The position numbers and the translations under genes were made by a program. Of a stretch of 64,000 nucleotides of DNA, positions 23,401-35,241 are shown one piece after another. Numbering within the stretch: position 1 is the first letter of the stretch; each line of letters opens with the position of its first letter. Source of the stretch: Steromphala cineraria (taxonomy: Eukaryota > Mollusca > Gastropoda > Trochida > Trochidae); NCBI GenBank assembly GCA_916613615.1, contig OU744726.1:16681515-16745514 (forward strand), given 5' to 3'. The notes under the pieces are model-generated. The model ran no database searches. It was not told the DNA's origin and was given only the letters and a program-made list of their open reading frames with translations.

Positions 23401-23409
23401 GTACGCAGC
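23401..23409. repeat. Right 9-bp target-site duplication
   Basis: GTACGCAGC, identical to 18650-18658. Confidence 0.85.
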
Positions 23410-23882
23410 ATGTTCTGATGTAAGCTTAGCAGACCAATCACAAGTTGGCCCACAAATCCTACGGTGTCATGACAATGCGAGATGATGCGATTGGTTCGCT
23501 AACGACTGAGTTCGGCCCGAAGTAAACTATTAAAAGATCATGCGACCTTCGGGGCTGCGTTCAGACATATTTGAAAGATTTTTTATTTCTTTAGAAACGA
23601 TATTTGAAATTTTCATTAATCTTACTATGTTTTTTTCTGAACCGTTTACTGACCCCGAATTGAGAATAAAAGCAATGGTGAAATTTATTTTTGTGATTAT
23701 TTCGGCAGTATGAAATCGCCTTTTAATCAACGCACGACAAATATCCGAATTGACGTAAAATAAGTCATAATTGATATTTGATCTAGGATCGCTTAAGCTT
23801 CTTTTTTGACACTTCAAGATAACATACCCATTTCAAGATGTACATGTCTGTGTTATTCAATATTAACACAAAAAAGACACTG

Positions 23883-24052
23883 CCACAGAAACTTGATATC
23901 GTAAATAAATATCGTAATAAAAGGTAAGTAAACCGTAGGTAAGAAAGACCTATTCTCTCTCTAATATTAATGTAAAGAACTATAATGAGGGGCCGTTTTT
24001 TTCTGAACTACGTTATACCTACATTTTATTTACGATATCGGGTTCCTATGGA
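23883..24052. repeat. Palindromic foldback element, copy 1
   Basis: CCACAGAAACTTGATATCG at the left and CGATATCGGGTTCCTATGG at the right are inverted. The arms continue through GTAAATAAA, GTAGGTA and AAGAAAGACC. Same family as 35706-35847 and the half copy at 40251. Confidence 0.75.
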
Positions 24053-24918
24053 CATTGCATGTGAGAACAAGGCATCAATATGAGTAGAAATGACACAAAA
24101 AGAATGGGATTATCTCTTATACATAATAAATGAATTGAAATAAGCACCCTCTGTTTTTAAAGAAAAAAAAATGCTTTCGAATGTTATGAAATTAAATTCA
24201 GTCTGACTTAAATTTACCTCATAACATCTTCCCAAAGAGGATTGTAACTTTTTGACGACCATATCATATCACATGATCATGTTTACTCAACATTCTTTGT
24301 CCTCTATCTAATCGGACAACGTTTGTAGGAGGAAAATAATTGAGGAATGTAAACTTTTCCCTATGTACAACAATATATAATTACCTTGACTACGACGACC
24401 AGGATGTTCAGAGCCAACCAAACTGTCGCTGTACTCATGCTATATACCACGTTCAAAACCTCTGTTTGTTTGGGAACTTCTCGAATGAAATAAACTTAAA
24501 AACGCGTTCCACTTATATATATAACCTCTACTAAGTCATGTGGGCATATTCAATTTATGCAAACGTAGTACTAATCTTTCCAAATTTGGTAATTGTTTAG
24601 ATGATATCATATCTTCTAGGTAAACTATTATTAACCACGTCGATTCTTATTTGCATATATGCAAAATCGGTAATCTGTTACTATTTTCGGTTATGGGGTG
24701 ACACAACTGGTGACTTGAACAACAAAATGAACTACCTTATTAGATGCGAAGTTGCCAAACTGTCCCAACTTTGCAATTCAAAAGAGTGTCCGAACACTAG
24801 TTTCAAAACATTTGCCACCCAATCGAAGTTGAAATGGCGTGGTTGTTAATTGTGACTCTAAGTTTGGGCAGGGATATTGGAACATGCATGTGTCACAGAT
24901 ACTAGGTATCTTCATTAC
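24053..24918. other. Non-coding interval before the Tc1 element
   Basis: AT-rich, nothing recognised. Open frames at 24340 and 24601 show no family features. Confidence 0.4.
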
Positions 24919-25138
24919 TAAACTAAAAGGCAAAAGAAAGTATAGGTTCGAAAAATCAATTTTATTTTAAAACTTTGTTAAAAGGTGAACCAAATGTGTT
25001 CACAATGTCATTATCCGAGTACAATACGGAGAGAAACACATCGCTGAAACGGATCCTTATTCATGGTACCACACCTCACGTGAAAATGGTAAAACACGTT
25101 TTAAGCCAATAGCTCAAAATGCACGTGCTGAAGTAGAG

Positions 25139-25146
25139 TATAAATA
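25139..25146 (+). promoter_or_regulatory. Candidate TATA box of the Tc1 transposase
   Basis: TATAAATA lies 57 bp upstream of the chosen ATG, inside the element. Confidence 0.45.
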
Positions 25147-25195
25147 TGCGCATACCAGAGGTTGGAAACACAGCTGATGAAAGCACAAAAAAGAA

Positions 25196-26206
25196 ATGCC
25201 AAGATTAACAGAAGCGGAGCGAGAGCGAGCTATTGGAATGCACGAGATTGGGGCAATACAGATCCAAATTGCAAGAAGGTTCGGTTGCACACCATTAACG
25301 GTGGCCAGACTCCTCCAACGACACCGGCAGACAGGCAGGACTCAGGACAGGCCCAGAACCGGAAGACCACGCGTGACAACACCGCACGAAGATCACCGTA
25401 TACGAACCATTCACCTTCGTAACAGATTCGTAACTGCGGCGGCAACGGCGGCAACGGCTCTGGGACGTCGCATCAGTCCACGTACGGTCCTACGGAGACT
25501 ACGTTCTGTAGGTATCAGACCTTACCGTCCCTTCAGAGGAATGTTCCTGACCGCCCAACATCGACGTGAGAGAGTACGATGGGCGAGACGAGTTCGAGTT
25601 TGGCAAGTTCGGGAATGGCGCAGAGTGTTGTTTTCCGATGAAAGTCGTTTCAGGTTGTTCAGGAACGATGGCAGACAACGAGTTTTCCGACGTAGAGGTG
25701 AACGGTTGGCTCCAGTGTGCGTACAAGAGCATCATCAATTCGGTGGGGGGAGTGTAATGGTCTGGGGAGGCATTTGTGGAGAGCAGAAGACTCCACTAGT
25801 GATTGTGCATGGGAATTTGAATGCTGCGACGTACCGAGATGACATTATACGGCCAATAATGCTTCCATTCCTGCAAAATCAACCACAGGGAACAGTATTC
25901 CAGCATGATAATGCCAGGCCTCATTCAGCACGATTGACAAGGGACTTCTTGAATCAGCACAATGTTCACGTACTGCCATGGCCTGCCTGTTCCCCGGACA
26001 TGAACCCAATAGAACACCTTTGGGACCATCTCGACAGACAAATAAGGAACCGTCAGCAACCACCTTTGACCATAAATGAACTGGAAATTGCTCTCAGGGA
26101 AGAATGGCAAAGAATTTCACCTAACGTCATCAGACGTCTGACGTCATCGATGAGGAGACGTATCACTGCCTGCATTGATGCACATGGTGGACATACACGC
26201 TACTGA
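25196..26206 (+). CDS. Tc1/mariner DDE transposase (DD34E)
   Basis: A 336-residue protein, a normal length for Tc1 transposases, in a single exon with no stop. The N-terminus carries an HTH (AIGMHEIGAIQIQIARRFGC, about residues 12-31) and a second Arg-rich DNA-binding part with the GRPR hook (about 61-64). Catalytic motifs: LFSDESRF (first Asp about 148), VFQHDNARPHSA (second Asp about 240), and SPDMNPIEHLWD with the Glu 34 residues after the second Asp, giving DD34E. The GGGSVMVWGGI signature is present. It cuts and pastes the element at TA sites in the nucleus. Intact frame and near-perfect TIRs suggest recent activity. An upstream in-frame start was not preferred, because MPRLTEAER is the usual Tc1 beginning. 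Confidence 0.96.
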   Translation: MPRLTEAERERAIGMHEIGAIQIQIARRFGCTPLTVARLLQRHRQTGRTQDRPRTGRPRVTTPHEDHRIRTIHLRNRFVTAAATAATALGRRISPRTVLRRLRSVGIRPYRPFRGMFLTAQHRRERVRWARRVRVWQVREWRRVLFSDESRFRLFRNDGRQRVFRRRGERLAPVCVQEHHQFGGGSVMVWGGICGEQKTPLVIVHGNLNAATYRDDIIRPIMLPFLQNQPQGTVFQHDNARPHSARLTRDFLNQHNVHVLPWPACSPDMNPIEHLWDHLDRQIRNRQQPPLTINELEIALREEWQRISPNVIRRLTSSMRRRITACIDAHGGHTRY

Positions 26207-27490
26207 AACCCGTGCTGTGTTGGTTTGAGAACTTTTGCAATCAAGCATGTGGATTCAGTAATCGCTGAACAGTACTTATTTTGACCCCACCACTGTTCAA
26301 TGAGATCCCACGTATCATGTATTTTTTGTTTGCTTATGATATTGTGCCACAATGATGATATGAAACCCGTCTTTTGTATAAATCAAACAGTGTACTGATA
26401 CGACTTGTTTTGTTGTCATTATTATCATTTAAACCCGACCTATACTTTCTTTTGCCTTTTAGTTTATGTAACAATAAGTAGTGTGGGACACAGCACTCCT
26501 CTCAATATTTCACTTGATAGTAAACAACATTTCATAGACATGAACATATCGTCACTTTATTCTGGTATCATACTTGTTTTGTCTGTTATTGTAACACTCA
26601 AATCTAAGTGTGTTAACATGATTTTAACGAGAAGTTCCCAACCTTAATTACATTTCGAAATGATGTTAAAGTCAACGAACAATACGGAATAATTTGCCAT
26701 TGGTGATGGTTTTTCTGTCAATTTCTTGAAAGTTAACATCAAGGTCATATTACTGTATACGTCAGACCATTTTTATCAGCTCTTTTCTTTCGGCTGATTT
26801 ATTTACTACAGTGCACTGTAGATAGTTTTTCTATTGTATCATAATGAATTCCAATGATATACGGAGGATTTTTTAAATTATTAGATACGATATACTCTCA
26901 ATTTGATTATCTTTAAGGTACGTGTTCATTTGAGCCTGTATGGGTAAAACTAAGCGTTGATATCATATTCGAAAGAAATGTTTATTTGCATGTTCACGAG
27001 GATATGAAATTAAATGTAATTGCTCTTTAACTCTCTATCATTATCTCTCCTGGTACAGCTGTAAGACACTTTCAGTATTTTGTGCACCCGAATTTATTTG
27101 TACTGATATTAAGACTCTGCAAAAACGTAAAGGATATTGCAATTCTTATGATTGCGGATGATCATGCGGTAATTAATTACAAAATATATTAATCAGTTAA
27201 AAACTTGTTACAGTTTATATTCTATTGTAAAACGTATTACATAAAAATGAAATAATAAAAAAGTCTGAGATCGTCTCATATGGGATTCGAACCCGAGACC
27301 TTCGAAAACCCTGGGGGTTGACCCTTTCAGTTAAACTGGTTATTGCGCATCGGTTCATGCATGTATCGACATATCTCACCCTTAGTTTAAACATATTTTA
27401 TTCATGAAGAAAAGGATCAGGAACAAGTTATCCAATTAAGAATACCTTCTCCTATCTCACCCTTTCGCTTACACTGTATAAAGAGGTAAT

Positions 27491-27830
27491 TCAACTGTCG
27501 GGAGGGGCGGGATAGCGCAGTGGTTAGCGCGTTCGGCTTCGGATCAGAAGGTCCGTGGTTCGAATCCCGCCAGGGGCTTGGCAACTTTGTCTGCAGTAGA
27601 GAACTGTTCTACACGCAGTCAGGTTTGGGTGCAATGCTACACTGAATTTCAGCGCAGTACCACCCATGGTTCGCTAGTTCCAGCCGATGCTCGCAGGTTT
27701 CACCGCAATACATAGCCACACTAATGTTGCAGGCTTTCTCCCTGCAAAAATACTAGCAGCCGCGATATAAGTGAAATACTCTTGAAAGCGGCGATAAACC
27801 CCATATCACCTCACCTCAACTGTCGGGACA
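27491..27830 (+). repeat. 13-bp target-site duplications of the SINE
   Basis: TCAACTGTCGGGA occurs at 27491-27503 and 27818-27830, exactly bracketing the SINE. Confidence 0.88.
27504..27817 (+). mobile_element. tRNA-derived SINE
   Basis: The head has an A box TAGCGCAGTGG (27513) and a B box GGTTCGAATCC (27557), in a tRNA-like segment of about 75 nt. A central body of about 200 nt ends GAAAGCGGCGATAAACCCCA, resembling the conserved 3' tails of metazoan tRNA-SINEs. A perfect 13-bp target duplication flanks it, so insertion was LINE-mediated and fairly recent. Confidence 0.88.
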
Positions 27831-29505
27831 TCCCAAACTCAATCATGACGCTAAATCTACAGAGAATGTGAAAAGTTTTATTTCAACACCGGATTTTCTC
27901 TATCATACACGAGCCGACAATTCATGCTAGCACAAAACATAGGTTAACAGTTGAAGATTTCACAAGCAAATAAAAGCTCCCTTTTTTTGGATGATTTATT
28001 ATTTAGATATTTCTTGTGTTATATAATAATACATTTAATTCATATAGGGAGGATTATTTTAATGATTATATATTCTCTATTTGATTATCTTTAAGGTACG
28101 TGTCCATTTGAGCCTGTATTGGTAAAACTAAGCGTTATTATCTCCGACAGAACGAATTACATGCATGTGCATGAAGAAATGAAACTAAATGTAGTATTTT
28201 CTCTTTTCCCTGATCCTCCTCCTCCACTGTAAGATTTATTTGTATTTATCAACAACCGCACTGGAAGGCGCCATTAAATGAGAAGAAATAAACCTTTTTG
28301 TCTCTCCAATCTCGTCCAGTTTATAAAACTCAAGACAATGTTTTCTTAAGAGGCCAATTTTTAGAAACGAATTGTTATATTACATTTACAACTTAGTTTA
28401 TCTATCTTGCAGATTTTATGTTATAGTTTCATTTGGCCCTTAGAGTAGTGTTCCATATTCTCTATCGACCTTCCTCCATCTATCCCTAATTCTTGTGCTC
28501 TCTTTGTTTCATCTTGATTTTGTCTCTCTCTAGCAAGCAAAAGTAAATAAGATAGAACAACTGTCTCTGTATCCCATTAGGCCTTACACTACACATCGTT
28601 TAGGATAAAATTCAGATATCTAACAAACATTAGTGGAGATGATAGATACAGTATCAGGCAACGACTCTGCACAACAAGAGAAGAAGTCTCCTAATTAACA
28701 TTACACAATCCTTCTCCATTTTATCGGCCATCTTTAATTTAGGGTTCTTGGAGCAAATATAAGGACAATTGGCTTGGCAATAATTTATCTAAAAAAATGA
28801 ATTTTTCTTAGTGTACGTCTTCAGCCTCATATTTTTTCACTAAGTGGTTGAACAATGATATATTGAAGAGTTTCAAACCATAAGTCTATCTGATGAGTAC
28901 ATATGTCAGATGAACATTAAAACATATATAAAAGCAACCATTATCTCTTGTAATACAGCTGTTAAAAACGTTTAGTGTTGTGTGCACCCGAATTTAATTG
29001 TATTGGAACTAATGCCAAAATATATTAATCAAATATTCAAAATATATCCCTAATTAGTTTTCCCACTTTTAGATATGAAAAAATATCATCAATTGAAAGA
29101 TTGGTCTAGTTTATATTTTATCGTAAACAGCTTTAATAAAATAAATTAACACAAGAGAATTCGAATCCGAGACCTTCGGTGACCCCTAGACCGGAGTTGG
29201 CCCTTTCTATAGATATATTGGTTATTGCGCATCGGTTCATGTACATGTATTGACATGCCTGGCCCTTTCACTTACACTGTGTGAAAACGAATTTCAAATG
29301 TTGAAATCATTTATACATTGAGAAGGTCCCTACATCCCCAACTCTATCATGACGCCAGACCTACGAGAATTTAAAATGTTGAATTTCAACACCGGTTTTT
29401 TTATTATAAACGAGCCGACAATTCATGTCAGCATATTTACGTGACGGATAGGGACTTGCAAAATAAATCTCATTGAAATCAAATCTTAGATACTCTCTCT
29501 TGTTT

Positions 29506-29568
29506 CATATTATGTTGTTACTTGTCACCAATCTTAGTAGATGAGTGACAAGTAACAACATCATATAA
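29506..29568. repeat. Short foldback
   Basis: ATGTTGTTACTTGTCAC and GTGACAAGTAACAACAT pair perfectly around a loop of 18 nt. Confidence 0.85.
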
Positions 29569-29711
29569 ATAAGGGAGCGAATCAATGATTTGATTTTAAT
29601 CAGATTGTTGCAAAATTGAACATAGAATCTTTGAATCTTTCTAACCCATAACTTTATTAGTCGTGAACAACAAACTGCAAATCAAATGCAGTGCACAATG
29701 TCGAATAATAC

Positions 29712-29890
29712 AGAAGAAGAAGAAGAAGAGTATTTTATTTATGTGTCACATGCTGTACATATATATATCACAGTATAAAAAGCTGTTAAAAGTCAGCACC
29801 CAGCCATAAGGCTTACGAGACACAAACATACAATTACAATTACAAATTCATAACAAATACAACAATACATTTGCAAAGTCGAATAATACA
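29712..29890 (-). mobile_element. Possible 3' tail of a LINE or SINE, reversed
   Basis: On the minus strand, a segment containing TAAGCCTTATGGCTGGGTGC and AAATAAAATACTC ends in a (CTT)n run, the layout of a non-LTR 3' tail with a simple-repeat end. No coding part is attached. Confidence 0.4.
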
Positions 29891-30439
29891 GCACAACATA
29901 TTCACCGTAACAACAATGCGACCAATGTGGACGATTAACTCTTGGGACAAATGGTTGAGCTTACTCGTGTACCTTAGGCGATTAGTATGAGAATTGTTAT
30001 TTGTACAGCAATGATATTGTGCATCTTTACCGACATATATGATAAACTATAATCAAGAATTGGTATATATATATAAAATAAGTTAATGCAGATATAGCAT
30101 ATGGACGTGACTAATAAAGTCAATGTCAAGGAATCAACGTGATGGTGTGGGTAGTTTAGGCACCACAATTTGAATGACGAAACTACAACGGTGAGACACT
30201 TGGAAAATCGAGGTAATATAAAATGAACTTGAACGTGTTTGAATTCATTGACAAAAACACTGAACCATGGGGCCCCGCTGGCAGATACCCCTCACTGTAC
30301 TAATAGAGCCTGTCTATTAAAGTATATTGTCTGTCAGCGGTTTCAGCTCGTCCATCCGGCCTAAAAATCCGTTTACCTTTTCTCAATAACCTCTATATAC
30401 TTTAAATCTTGTGTAAAGGTGCTATGGTTTGTCGAGATT

Positions 30440-30640
30440 TTAATTCGATGATTTGATGACTTTGTCGCCGACACCCTAAAAACTCTTTTTCATTTTCTTC
30501 ACTAGATGAGAGAACTAGAGAGCATAAATGTTATGTACGGATCCCTAGCCGATTGGGTATGATGAATTATAGATTTTGTGACTCTGTGGTCCTAAATACG
30601 GCCACGTGGACCACGTCCTCAAAATTGTTTTCATATTCTT
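30440..30640 (+). repeat. Copy of the TTCTTC...GTGGCC repeat
   Basis: Contains the blocks found in the array at 41012-41480 (CATTTTCTTC...GAATTATAG.TTTTGTG.CTCTGTGG.CC...GGCCACG). The LINE that follows is inserted into or next to it, and its first ORF reads through from this repeat. Confidence 0.55.
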
Positions 30641-31661
30641 CCTAAGTTCTGTTGATGTTTTTGCTTTGATTGAAACATGGGTCAAAAATACTGCAGATTT
30701 TGAACAGCACACTTGCCACCAGTGTATCCGGAAGAAGACGCACTCACTGGGTAGATACAGTGGTGGTATAGCAGTCTACATCAGGAAGTCACTGTCGTCT
30801 CTCTTCACTCGTCTCCACAGTGAATGGTCAGATTGCGTCTTCCTCCAATCAAGCATTTCCCCTCATGAGAATATCATGGGTTTTGTGTATGTGCAGGATG
30901 CAACCACCGCTGCAGCAAATTCACAAACCGCTAGTGGTATTGAACTCTTAGAGTTAAGACTTATCTCATTGAATCTAGACTTTCCAAAGGCTTCATTTAC
31001 AATCTTAGGGGATTTTAATGCTCGTATTGGCCAGGAACAATGTTTTATTGTGGATGATGACGTCAGCTATTTGTCTATTGAAGAGTTAGACTATGATAGC
31101 GACCAGTTTAGCATACTTAGAAACTCAAAAGATGATATTGTCAACATACAAGGGAAACAGTTGTTAAGTTTGTGCAGAAATTTGAAAGTACATGTTCTTA
31201 ATGGGAGATCGGGGTCGGACAATAAAGGCGACTTTACGTTTATAGGGTGTCAAGGGAATAGTGTAGTGGATTATTGCCTAGTGTCAACCGATATCTATGA
31301 AAAGTTTATCAATTTCAAAATATTAACAAAACCTGATTCTGACCATCTCCCGATATCTATTGACATGATAACGTCACGTGACCAGTCAGCTGCACGTGAA
31401 ACATGCACCCAGACCCGAACACAGCACATAGAGCGATTCACTTGGCGAGCCGAATACACCGGTAGGTTATCTGATATTATGAAACATGCTCTTTACTCTT
31501 TTAGTGACAATTTTGATACTTGTTTGAAGCGAAACGTAAATTCAACTTTGACATGCTTTGTAGGACTTTTCAGTCATTGTTTTGCTCTCTCCGATACACA
31601 TAGCAAAAACACTGCACACTTCACAAGAAAGCAATGTAAAACCACAGCCAAAATGGTTTGA
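30641..31661 (+). pseudogene. LINE endonuclease domain (AP-endonuclease type)
   Basis: Motifs in order are ALIETW, GGIAVYIRKSL, ILGDFNARIG, GCQGNSVVDYCLVS and SDHLPISID. These are the substrate-binding and catalytic motifs of LINE APE endonucleases, which nick target DNA. The start of the domain is missing. The frame ends at 31661, shortly after the domain, by a lesion. Confidence 0.9.
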
Positions 31662-31838
31662 CAAACAATGTAAGAACTTAAAGCGTAAGAAATACGAATT
31701 TCTAGGACTACAAATGACAAAAGACACTGTATACAATATCTGAAATATAAAAAAGATTTTAAGACATTATGCAAAGATAAAAAGGCAGCGTATGAAAAGA
31801 AAATAGCTTTTGAAATTGCTAATGCAGCAAAAAGTAAC

Positions 31839-32838
31839 ATGTGCAAAGAATTCTGGAAAACGATCAAGCAACACTGCGACAATAACTATGCTACCGCGAA
31901 CATAACAACTGATACATGGTCAGACTACTTTAGAGATCTCCTTAACCCAAATCCAAACGAGAACTCCCTATTTGATAGAGATGTTAGAGAATTTTTATTA
32001 AGCCATGATGCTCGTAATTGCGACCAGTGCAGAAATTGTGACATATTAGGTACTGAAATATCTGATCAAGAGATTATGAATTCTATTACAAATCTTAAAA
32101 ATGGCAAAGCCCCCGGAGTGGATGGCATTCCAGTGGAAGCTATTAAAGAGTCCTGTTCTTTATTATTGCCATTTTATAATCGTTTCTTTAATGAGATATT
32201 GAACCCTGGAATTCTCCCAGATCAATGGCATATTGGTTTGATCGTACCTTTGTATAAATCTGGAAGTAGAAATGACCAAAATAACTATAGGGGCATTGCT
32301 CTACTAGATATCCTAAACAAAGTATTTATGTACATTATAGAGTCACGAATTAAGTTTTGGATTACTACTCAAGAACTGTTATCTGAATCACAGGCAGGCT
32401 TTAGGGAAGATTATAGTACAACTGATCAAATATTCACTCTATATTCTGTAATTCATAAATATATCAGAAAGAAACGTGGCAAGTTCTATTGTATACATAT
32501 TTGTTGATTTTAAGAAAGCCTTCGATACCGTTGACAGAAGCAAACTCCTATCAGTTCTTCTTAATAATGGCCTACACGGTAAAAAAAATACCCTGCTTCG
32601 AAACAGTTACGCAAGTGTTAAATCTGCTGTTCGATGTAATAAACAAACTATGACGGAGGTTTTTGATACTACGGCTGGAGTTCGACAGGGTTGTATCCTT
32701 TCTCCTATACCATTCATTTTATACATTGAAGAATTGGTTAAGGATATAGTGGAAAGTTATTATAGTGGTGCATTTATTGATGAAGCGGTTGATGCTCTCT
32801 CAATCCTGTTGTTTGCTGATGATGTTGCAATATTTTGA
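31839..32838 (+). pseudogene. LINE reverse transcriptase, broken into two frames
   Basis: The first frame (31839-32507) has GKAPGVDGIPVEAI, NNYRGIALLDILNKVF and SQAGFRE. The second (from about 32500) has VDFKKAFDTVDR, GVRQGCILSPIPF and the catalytic FADD (about 32816). The two overlap where a base has been gained or lost. TGA at 32836 ends the second frame. Confidence 0.92.
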
Positions 32839-34004
32839 GACAGTGTTATAAATCTTCAAAAGAAAATTGATATTCTAGAAAAGTATTGTACGAAATGGGG
32901 ACTTTCAATAAATACTGACAAGACAAAAGTCGTAGTGTTCAAAAAAGGAGGCAAAGTATCAAAATATGAAAAATGGCACATCGGTAATACGAAACTTGAA
33001 ACTGTCAATTATCATAAATATCTTGGATTAACTTTGTCATGTCGTAATATGTTTTCAAAAGCTTGTGATATATTATCCAAACAAGCAGAGAAGGCTCTAT
33101 ACCCAATTAAAAAATTCATCTGTGCCTATAAAACTGTACTTCCAGATATTGCTTTTAAGACTTTTGATGGAAAAATTCAACCAATTCTATTGTATGGGGC
33201 TGAGATGTGGGGGACAGTGTTTCGTTATAACATAGAAAAAGTACATTCAAACTTTTGTAAGTTTGTGCTAGGAGTTGGCTATCCCTCCCCCACCAAAGCT
33301 ATATTTGCTGAATGTGGTCGACACCAGCTACATGTTAACTATAAAACAAGAGTGATATCGTATTGGATACGGTTGCTGAGACAGCCCGATTCCCGTAATT
33401 CAAAGCGATGTTATCTAATGCTAAAACGTCTTGATGATTCTGGAGATGTTAACTGGACTTCATCAGTGAGAAAGTTATTATTTCAGTACGGTCTATCTTA
33501 CGCCTGGTTGAATCAGAATGTAGGTAACAAAGAACTGTTTATTAGCATGTTTAAACAAAGATGTAAATATATTTATTGTCAAGAGTGGTCAGCCTCTGTG
33601 AATAGTTCAAAATATTTCAACACATATTCAACATTTAAATTTAGTATTATGCCAGAAAAATATCTACGAGGGTTGCCCTCGCTTTATCTGCGAAAAGCAC
33701 TGACAAAATTTCGTTGTGGTATAGCTGGCTACAAGATACAACTATTGGAAGGTCAAAAAATGAAGATACTCCCGTTGCTTTGTGCCCTCACTGTAACATC
33801 AGCAAGTTAGAAAATGAATACCATGTATTACTGGAATGTCCATTTTATAATGATGTACGAACTAAATATTTACCATGCTATTATTACATTAACCAAAATC
33901 AAGACAAATTTATAAGCCTAATGAATACAACATCAGTTAATATTATATTACGCTTACCTGTGTTTTGTGCTAAAGTATCACCTGTACGTGAGAACAAAGT
34001 GTAG
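32839..34004 (+). pseudogene. LINE RT thumb and C-terminal region
   Basis: Continues the RT in frame after the TGA (DILEKYCTKWGLSINTDKTK) and on through YHKYLGLTLS and ILLYGAEMWG, standard post-YADD LINE motifs. After a frameshift near 33750 it ends in CPHCNISKLENEYHVLLECP, a Cys/His knuckle (C-x2-C-x8-H-x4-C type). The 56960 fragment has the homologous CQYCNKGAIENEHHVFVICD. Confidence 0.88.
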
Positions 34005-34090
34005 ACAATGTAAAGGCGCTCCAGAAAAATTGTATATGAAAACAAATGTCATTCTACTGTTGGCCTCATGGCCATTTATACAAATAAAAT

Positions 34091-34110
34091 CTGTCTGTCT
34101 GTCTGTCTGT
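34091..34110 (+). repeat. (CTGT)n tail of the LINE
   Basis: Five CTGT units directly after AAATAAAAT, the 3' simple-repeat end of the retrotransposon. Confidence 0.9.
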
Positions 34111-35055
34111 TTCTTTTGTTGTCGATGAGTTCAGACAGTTCAGTTCAGTTTGGGGACCGACACCGACGGATCGAATTAAACCATATATTCGGAGATAAAC
34201 CTGTTTTTCTAAACAAATATTTCTGAAATAATAATTCAATTTGATACTAGTTTATAGCATATCATTTCCTCAGGCAACACGTATTTATTACACTTATGAC
34301 GTCAGCCTATTGTTCGCTCGCTCCATTAGTTTACAGTAATGGAGTCACTGTGTTACCTTTTATTCCAACTTTTTCGCTTGAAAATTCATATTTTAAAAAC
34401 GTTTTTGAAGTTAGTTTTTCAAACAGTCGAGTATGTATTAAGTATGGTAAGTTTTGTTTCATTTTAGTGAGATCAATTCACTTCCTTAGGAAAATCCCCA
34501 AAGTGCATTTAAAATCGTCGAAAGCTGTGACCCTGTTAATAAAGACAGGGGCTACGTTCTGATTTGCCGAGATGACATCATTCAGCTGGTATGACGAAAC
34601 GAGCACTGTCACTTGAAAGAACTGAAGATATAAAAAGAGTCAGATTTTAACTATCACAAAAAAAAAGAAGAAAAAATAACATGACAATATAGTGTAAACA
34701 TTACGTAAATTGGTTTCCATAGTTACTTACTAAAACTTCAATTAAACAAAAAATATGTATATTATGTATTGTTATGCTCGCCGGTTAAAAGTTAGTAAAC
34801 GTCTCTATCCATCTCTACTTATCAAAGATTGATGACGCATATCACTTTCAACTACGAACATTTTCTGTTTTCTAAGGGTACCTTTGATGATTACGTTTCA
34901 AATCGTAAATTGTGGATTTACTGAAGACTAAGTTGATCTTTATATTTTCTGTCATGGTTAAATATTTAGCAAACCTTTTGGAAAAAATTCTCATAAATCG
35001 AATAATATCATTTGGTCGAAAAGGTAATTTTCAAGGCAGTTTTTGCAATACTTTT
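34111..35055. other. 3' flank of the GON gene
   Basis: Non-coding on both strands as far as can be seen. On the minus strand this holds the probable 3' UTR of the GON protein gene. Confidence 0.4.
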
Positions 35056-35241
35056 TCAAGATTCATAATTGAAGAAAACCTTCTCCATCTCACCCTCTTG
35101 AGAGTTTCTGTGAAGCTGCAGGTCTCCCCCTGGTTTGCAGCCACCACAAGCCCCACCACAGAGGAGATGAATTTGACGTCCATCCGACGATCGGCTCACC
35201 GATACGTTGTGGGGGTTATGGCCTAGCGTGGACCAGGTTTG
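35056..35241 (-). CDS. Gene C exon 4: end of GON domain, stop
   Basis: The acceptor is cttgtttag|CAA; phase 0. It encodes QTWSTLGHNPHNVSVSRSSD and on to LLCGGACGGCKPGG, then a short hydrophilic tail ending NYES before TGA at 35058-35056. The C-G-G-x-C-G-x-C terminal motif is the strongest GON signature here. Confidence 0.88.
   Translation of the reverse strand, partial: QTWSTLGHNPHNVSVSRSSDGRQIHLLCGGACGGCKPGGDLQLHRNSQEGEMEKVFFNYES

Larger units (their letters stand above)
24921..26464 (+). mobile_element. Tc1-type DNA transposon, apparently intact
   Basis: Terminal inverted repeats start AACTAAAAGGCAAAAGAAAG and continue to TATAGGT (about 27 bp, near-perfect at the right end, reading ACCTATACTTTC to AGTT). 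TA dinucleotides flank both ends (24919-24920 and 26465-26466), the canonical Tc1/mariner duplication. The 1.54-kb element contains one uninterrupted transposase frame. Confidence 0.95.
26850..29460. repeat. Diverged direct duplication of a 1.1-1.4-kb unit
   Basis: Unit 1 (about 26850-27990, SINE excluded) and unit 2 (about 28038-29460) share an ordered series of blocks: TTTGATTATCTTTAAGGTAC, GTGCACCCGAATTTA, CCGAGACCTTCG, GGTTATTGCGCATCGGTTCA, CAATCATGACG versus CTATCATGACG, and GAGCCGACAATTCATG. Each contains the reverse complement of a pol III-like B box (ATTCGAACCCGAGACC at 27286, ATTCGAATCCGAGACC at 29159). Probably a tRNA-related repeat duplicated in tandem. No gene. Confidence 0.65.
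30641..34110 (+). mobile_element. APE-type non-LTR retrotransposon (LINE), decayed, 5'-truncated
   Basis: An endonuclease, a reverse transcriptase and a C-terminal CCHC-like region lie in order on one strand. The 3' end is AAATAAAAT followed by (CTGT)5. The element begins inside the endonuclease (ALIETW), so the 5' end is lost. At least one frameshift separates endonuclease and RT (31660-31840), one lies near 32480-32510, an in-frame TGA follows FADDVAIF at 32836, and a frameshift lies near 33750. It cannot move on its own. Clade uncertain (CR1/Jockey-like). A related fragment with the same (CTGT)n tail is at 56600-57354. Confidence 0.93.

Noticed and set aside
25162..25757. Other frames within the transposase region
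   Set aside because: Overlap the DD34E transposase in alternative frames, with no motifs.
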